Of a DNA stretch of 64,000 nt, positions 60,357 through 64,000 are shown in pieces. The stretch's first letter is position 1, and each line of letters begins with the position of its first letter. The translations under genes and the position numbers were made by a program. Where the stretch lies: NCBI RefSeq assembly GCF_003732705.1, contig NZ_MOBR01000015.1, positions 1 to 64,000 of the forward strand, given 5' to 3'. The DNA comes from Pseudomonas frederiksbergensis (GTDB lineage: Bacteria > Pseudomonadota > Gammaproteobacteria > Pseudomonadales > Pseudomonadaceae). The notes under the pieces were generated by a model. It saw nothing but the letters and a program-made list of their open reading frames with translations, ran no database searches and was not told the DNA's origin.

Positions 60357-63062
60357 ATGACGCGTTACGCCCGACTGCTGCGGTCAGTGCCGCAGGTCTT
60401 CGTTGTACCCGCCTCACTGCTGATTTTCGTCAGCCCTCCCGCTTCCGGTGCCTGCACGTTGATTGCCGGTCCTGGCAACGATTCCTTCATCTGCGACAGC
60501 GCCACCAGCGGTCCATTGACCGATCTGGCGGGCAATAACAGCCTGACCTTTCCGGTCAACGGCAGCGGACGCATCAACGGCAACGTGACGTTCGGCGCCG
60601 GTATCGACTCGGTGCAGATGGACTCCGGCACCCTTGCCGGCGCGCTCGATCAGGGCAACGGCAACGACAGCCTGCGTATCAGCGCCGGGCAAATCACCGG
60701 GGCCGTGAGCCAGGGCAATGGCATCGATGATTTCGTCATGAGCGGCGGCACGATCCAGTCCCTCGCCCAGGGCGATGGCCGCGACACCTTCCTGATGACC
60801 GGCGGCACGATCACCGGTGCATTCGAGGACGGTGATGTGGCGAGGATGACCGGCGGCACCATCGGCCGGGTCGACATGAAGCTCGATAACAATATTTTCG
60901 ACCTGTCCGGCGGGCAGATCCTCGGCAACCTGGTGACCGGGTTCGGCACCGACACCATCATCGTGTCGGGGGGACGAATCGGCGGCAACATCAGTGTCAG
61001 CGGCGGCAACGACAGCATCACCGTGACCGGCGGCGAGATCGTCGGTGAAATCCGCGCCAGCGTCGGTGACGACACATTGCTATGGAATGGCGGCGGCATC
61101 ATCCGTTCGGCGATCCTGATGGCCGAGGGCAATGACCGCGCAACCCTGAGCAATCTCGACGAAAGCACCCTCGCCCTCACCCCGAGCCTCGATGGCGGTC
61201 CCGGCAACGACCTGCTGACCTTCGATCACACCACAACCTCCACCGCCGCCCGCTACATCAACTGGGAAACGCTCAACCTGAGCAACGGCGCGCAATTCAA
61301 CCTCGACGGCAACTTCGTGCTTGGCGACAGCGCCAGCGGCACCGGCGTGTTCAACATCGATAGCAGCAGCACCCTGACCTCTGCCCAAGGCAGCATCACC
61401 CCGTTCACCGCCGGGCGGTTTGCGACCCTGAACAACGCCGGGGTGATCGACCTCACCAGCGGCAACAGCCGCACCAGCGACACCCTGACGGTGCAAGGCA
61501 ACTACGTCGGCAACAGCGGCCAACTGCTGCTGCAAAGCGTGGTGGGTGACGACACTTCCCCCAGCGACAAACTGGTGGTCAATGACGGCACCTTGACCGG
61601 CAGCACGGTGATCAGCGTCAGTAACCTAGGCGGCGTCGGCGGTCTGACTCAGCAAAACGGCATTCAATTGGTCCAGGCCCAGGGCACGGCCGTCAGCGAC
61701 AACAGCGCGTTTGTCCTCAGTGGCCCGATATCGGCGGGTGCCTACGATTACCGTCTGTTCAAGGGTGGCGTGACCGCGGGTACCGAGAACAGTTGGTACC
61801 TGCGTTCGGCGGTGGTCGCGCCGGCGATCTTGAGCATTCCCAATCCCGATCCGGCCTTGCCGCCGACACTCGTGGCGGCAGCCGCGACACCGGTGGCGGC
61901 GGCCACGCCAACGATCGTCAGCATTCCCAACCCCGATCCAGCCTTGCCACCAATCCTCGTGGCCGCAGCCGCGACGCCGACGGTCATCAGCATTCCCAAC
62001 GCCGACCCAACGCTGCCACCGACCCTCGTCACGGTGCCCGCAGCGGCGGTCGGCAGTTCGCCGCTGCCGGTGCTGCCCGCCGCCATACCCGGTGCGGCGC
62101 CGATTCCGTTGTACCGCCCCGAAGTTCCGACCTGGTCGGTGCTGCCACCCGCCGCCGCACAATTGACCTTGAGCGCCCTCGGCACCTTCCATGACCGACA
62201 AGGCGATCAGCGTTTGCTCACAGAAACCGGTGCCTTCAGCGCGGGTTGGGCCCGGGTCTATGGCAAGAACTTCGACCAGACCTGGGCCGGCACCGTGACG
62301 CCACGGCTCAACGGTTCACTCAACGGTTTTCAGGTGGGCAACGATCTGTACAGCTCACAAACCGACCGCGGACAAACCCAGCGCACCGGGTTCTTTGTCG
62401 GCCACACCCGTTTGCAGGGCGATGTCGATGGTTTCAACGAAGGCTTCGAGGGCAAACGCGCCGGCAGCGTCGAACTGGAAGGCGACAGTTACGGCCTGTA
62501 CTGGACGCTGACCGATCCCAAGGGTTGGTACGTCGATACGGTGGTCATGGGCACCCGATTTGACGGCGACAACCGTTCCGAACGAGGCCTCAAGCTCGAC
62601 AACCGTGGCCATGCCCTGACGCTTTCGGCGGAGGCCGGCTACCCGATTGCGCTGGCCGGCAACTGGGTGGTGGAACCCCAGGCGCAAGTGATCCACCAGA
62701 AGATTTCCCTGGACAGCCAGGACGACGGCATTTCCCGGGTGTCCTTCGACTCCGATGGCGCCTGGACCAGTCGTCTCGGCGCACGCCTCAAGGGTCGCTA
62801 CGAAGTCAGCGGCCGACCGCTGGAGCCGTATCTGCGGGCCAATCTGTGGCACACCTTCTCCGGCACCGACACGGTGACGTTCGATCACGTTGACCGGATC
62901 GAGAGCGAACAGAAATCCTCCAGCGCCGATCTCGGGGTCGGGGTGGTGCTGAGCCTCGATTCCTCCGTGAGTGTGTACGCCAGTGCCGATTACACCAGCA
63001 ATATTGACAGCAATCAGTTGCGTGGCGTGGTCGGTAACGTGGGGATCAGGATGAGCTGGTAG
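60357..63062 (+). CDS. Type Va autotransporter with RTX-like Gly/Asp passenger repeats
   Basis: A 901-residue autotransporter. A signal peptide (about residues 1-31) precedes a beta-helix passenger. Residues about 78-260 carry some eight repeats of 21-23 residues in which a GxGxDxx turn alternates with a xSGGxI/xTGGxI turn (for example GNGIDDFVMSGGTI, GDGRDTFLMTGGTI). Residues about 490-565 are a Pro/Ala linker with three copies of SIPNPDPALPPTLVAAAATP-like sequence. The C-terminal ~280 residues form the translocating beta-barrel (WARVYGKNFDQTW to the terminal RMSW). No protease motif is visible; adhesion or biofilm function is an inference. A second autotransporter gene follows. Confidence 0.9.
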   Translation: MTRYARLLRSVPQVFVVPASLLIFVSPPASGACTLIAGPGNDSFICDSATSGPLTDLAGNNSLTFPVNGSGRINGNVTFGAGIDSVQMDSGTLAGALDQGNGNDSLRISAGQITGAVSQGNGIDDFVMSGGTIQSLAQGDGRDTFLMTGGTITGAFEDGDVARMTGGTIGRVDMKLDNNIFDLSGGQILGNLVTGFGTDTIIVSGGRIGGNISVSGGNDSITVTGGEIVGEIRASVGDDTLLWNGGGIIRSAILMAEGNDRATLSNLDESTLALTPSLDGGPGNDLLTFDHTTTSTAARYINWETLNLSNGAQFNLDGNFVLGDSASGTGVFNIDSSSTLTSAQGSITPFTAGRFATLNNAGVIDLTSGNSRTSDTLTVQGNYVGNSGQLLLQSVVGDDTSPSDKLVVNDGTLTGSTVISVSNLGGVGGLTQQNGIQLVQAQGTAVSDNSAFVLSGPISAGAYDYRLFKGGVTAGTENSWYLRSAVVAPAILSIPNPDPALPPTLVAAAATPVAAATPTIVSIPNPDPALPPILVAAAATPTVISIPNADPTLPPTLVTVPAAAVGSSPLPVLPAAIPGAAPIPLYRPEVPTWSVLPPAAAQLTLSALGTFHDRQGDQRLLTETGAFSAGWARVYGKNFDQTWAGTVTPRLNGSLNGFQVGNDLYSSQTDRGQTQRTGFFVGHTRLQGDVDGFNEGFEGKRAGSVELEGDSYGLYWTLTDPKGWYVDTVVMGTRFDGDNRSERGLKLDNRGHALTLSAEAGYPIALAGNWVVEPQAQVIHQKISLDSQDDGISRVSFDSDGAWTSRLGARLKGRYEVSGRPLEPYLRANLWHTFSGTDTVTFDHVDRIESEQKSSSADLGVGVVLSLDSSVSVYASADYTSNIDSNQLRGVVGNVGIRMSW
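60588..61136 (+). repeat. Passenger repeats in the autotransporter gene
   Basis: About eight imperfect protein repeats of 21-23 residues, each combining GxGxD and SGGxI-like turns. The DNA is diverged, so the repeat is best seen at protein level. Confidence 0.7.
61833..62046 (+). repeat. Three Pro/Ala linker repeats in the autotransporter gene
   Basis: Units begin at 61833, 61920 and 61989 (spacings 87 and 69 bases) with AGCATTCCCAA and encode SIPN(P/A)DP(A/T)LPP followed by an Ala-rich run. They lie between passenger and barrel, so copy number could change linker length without breaking the frame. Confidence 0.8.
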
Positions 63063-63383
63063 GTGTTTAGCCAACTATCAAACACGCCTGACCGGACAGT
63101 TTTTTGATGATTTTTTGTACAAACAATCACTTATGGACACGCCAGAAAACAGACACTTGCAATCGCTAAAATAGCCATACCACTTATCGGCCATTTTCTT
63201 GACGCAAGGCCAGTGGTCTTCTTAGCTACACCTTACTACCCCCGGAAATACCACCAGGGGCAAACCTTCAGACACCCGTTAAAACGGGCGCCTCAGGCTT
63301 GCCTCACTCCATTCGGTCGCCCCTCATTCGGGGTAGGAGAGACGCCAAAGCGAGAACGGCATGCGTGTGCAAGGTAGACCTCC
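63063..63383. other. 321-base gap between the two autotransporter genes
   Basis: No gene is seen. The first half is AT-rich (TTTTTTGATGATTTTTTG). A small hairpin CCCGTTAAAACGGG lies near 63276-63289, and AAGGTAG precedes the next start. No clear terminator follows the first autotransporter. Confidence 0.5.
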
Positions 63384-64000
63384 ATGAAAACCTCATTCAC
63401 CCCACAAGAGATCAAAATCACTGTTTGCACAGTCTCGAGCACACTCCTGCTGTGTTCATCCATGGAGGTGAAGGCCGGTCCTGCCGAGGATGACGCCAGC
63501 CCTTGGTATCGCCAAGAGGTGCCGTCACTGACCTTGCCCAACGTCGCCGCCACCTACCCGGGTCGCTACACCTTCAACCCGGACTTGCGAAGTTCACACC
63601 TGACCACCGAAGACGCCGCCCCCGTTGCCTGGGATCAACTCTACGGGCAGGCGTCACGCCAGGCCGAAACCGATGTTCAGTCCGAGGGTTTTGCGATCCC
63701 CGGCTCAGACGATTTCAAAGGACCGGCCATCCTGACCCTGCAGAGCAGCAGCGGTCATGTGCAACGGGTCGGGCTGCTCGGTGGTACCAGCCAATACCAG
63801 GGCAACAGCAACGGCCTGTTGAATAGCCGCGCGATGGTCGACCCCGGCAATGACACCCTCAACCTGCAAGGCCAGAGCCTCGGCGCCTACTGGAGCCTGA
63901 CCGGCCCCCAAGGCTGGCACGTGGACTTGACCGCCAGCGGTGGCCGGGTCAATGGCTACAGCCGTGATGCCCAGGGCATGCGGCAAACCGCCGAAGGCAG
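63384..64000 (+). CDS. Second autotransporter barrel protein, cut by window end
   Basis: The frame opens at an ATG (MKTSFTPQEIKITVCTVSS) behind AAGGTAGACCTCC and stays open to the window end, giving at least 205 residues. A signal-peptide-like N-terminus is followed by a short passenger of about 85 residues and then sequence like the beta-barrel of the preceding protein: a VGLLGGTSQYQGNSNGLLNS block and LNLQGQSLGAYWSLTGPQGWHVDLTASGG, matching VELEGDSYGLYWTLTDPKGWYVDTVVMG. It looks like a barrel with almost no passenger. The C-terminus is outside the window. Confidence 0.8.
   Translation, partial: MKTSFTPQEIKITVCTVSSTLLLCSSMEVKAGPAEDDASPWYRQEVPSLTLPNVAATYPGRYTFNPDLRSSHLTTEDAAPVAWDQLYGQASRQAETDVQSEGFAIPGSDDFKGPAILTLQSSSGHVQRVGLLGGTSQYQGNSNGLLNSRAMVDPGNDTLNLQGQSLGAYWSLTGPQGWHVDLTASGGRVNGYSRDAQGMRQTAEG

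Overview
The window looks like chromosomal DNA of a fluorescent Pseudomonas (P. fluorescens group). It is GC-rich, and has a nicotinate (nic) catabolic cluster, a PvdQ-type pyoverdine maturation acylase behind a PvdS-type promoter, a DpkA imine reductase, the Pseudomonas glgA-treZ-malQ-treY-glgX glycogen/trehalose operon, and many GTAGGAGC- and GTGGGAGC-type REP palindromes. No rRNA, tRNA, CRISPR, phage or insertion-sequence genes were seen. Species-level assignment is not possible from the sequence alone.

Layout. 0-6.7 kb: nicX (minus) diverges from nicCDEF and nicT, covering conversion of 6-hydroxynicotinate to fumarate plus uptake; two matching near-palindromes lie in the divergent promoter region. 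6.8-13 kb: periplasmic nucleoside hydrolase, LEA-type lipoprotein, nitrilase with divergent LysR regulator, two small proteins and dpkA. 12.9-17.7 kb: a 1593-residue toxin-like protein with a C-terminal HExxH domain. 17.8-22.8 kb: PepSY protein, orphan FecR, pvdQ, a short Fur-like protein and two tiny membrane/lipoprotein genes.

23.0-30.1 kb: the most unusual locus, a five-gene, largely translationally coupled operon: MdfA-like exporter, LuxE-like acyl-protein synthetase, a LuxC reductase fused to an adenylating domain, a second stand-alone adenylating enzyme and a GNAT acyltransferase. It has no luciferase and no NRPS/PKS genes and does not match a pathway I recognise; it is probably a carboxylate activation/reduction pathway making an exported small molecule.

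30-38.3 kb: LysR/aldo-keto reductase pair, a conserved hypothetical, a chemoreceptor, a DUF411 plus YqaA pair, a secreted alpha/beta hydrolase and a 2-hydroxyacid dehydrogenase. 38.9-49.9 kb: glgA, treZ, malQ, treY, a DUF2934 protein and glgX, which build, debranch and convert alpha-glucan to trehalose. 49.9-53.9 kb: acyl-CoA dehydrogenase-like protein, PIG-L deacetylase, NodS-like methyltransferase and family 2 glycosyltransferase with overlapping genes, then a second PIG-L paralogue lacking the usual catalytic Asp. 53.9-59.3 kb: LysR regulator and a stand-alone pyruvate-dehydrogenase-type E1, divergent from an Lrp/AsnC regulator, followed by a D-cysteine desulfhydrase-type enzyme. 59.4-64 kb: an endonuclease/phosphatase-fold protein and two autotransporter genes, the last cut by the window end.

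Starts were chosen by ribosome-binding site, overlap with the upstream gene, or family length. All functional statements come from reading motifs and remembered family sequences; no database search was run.
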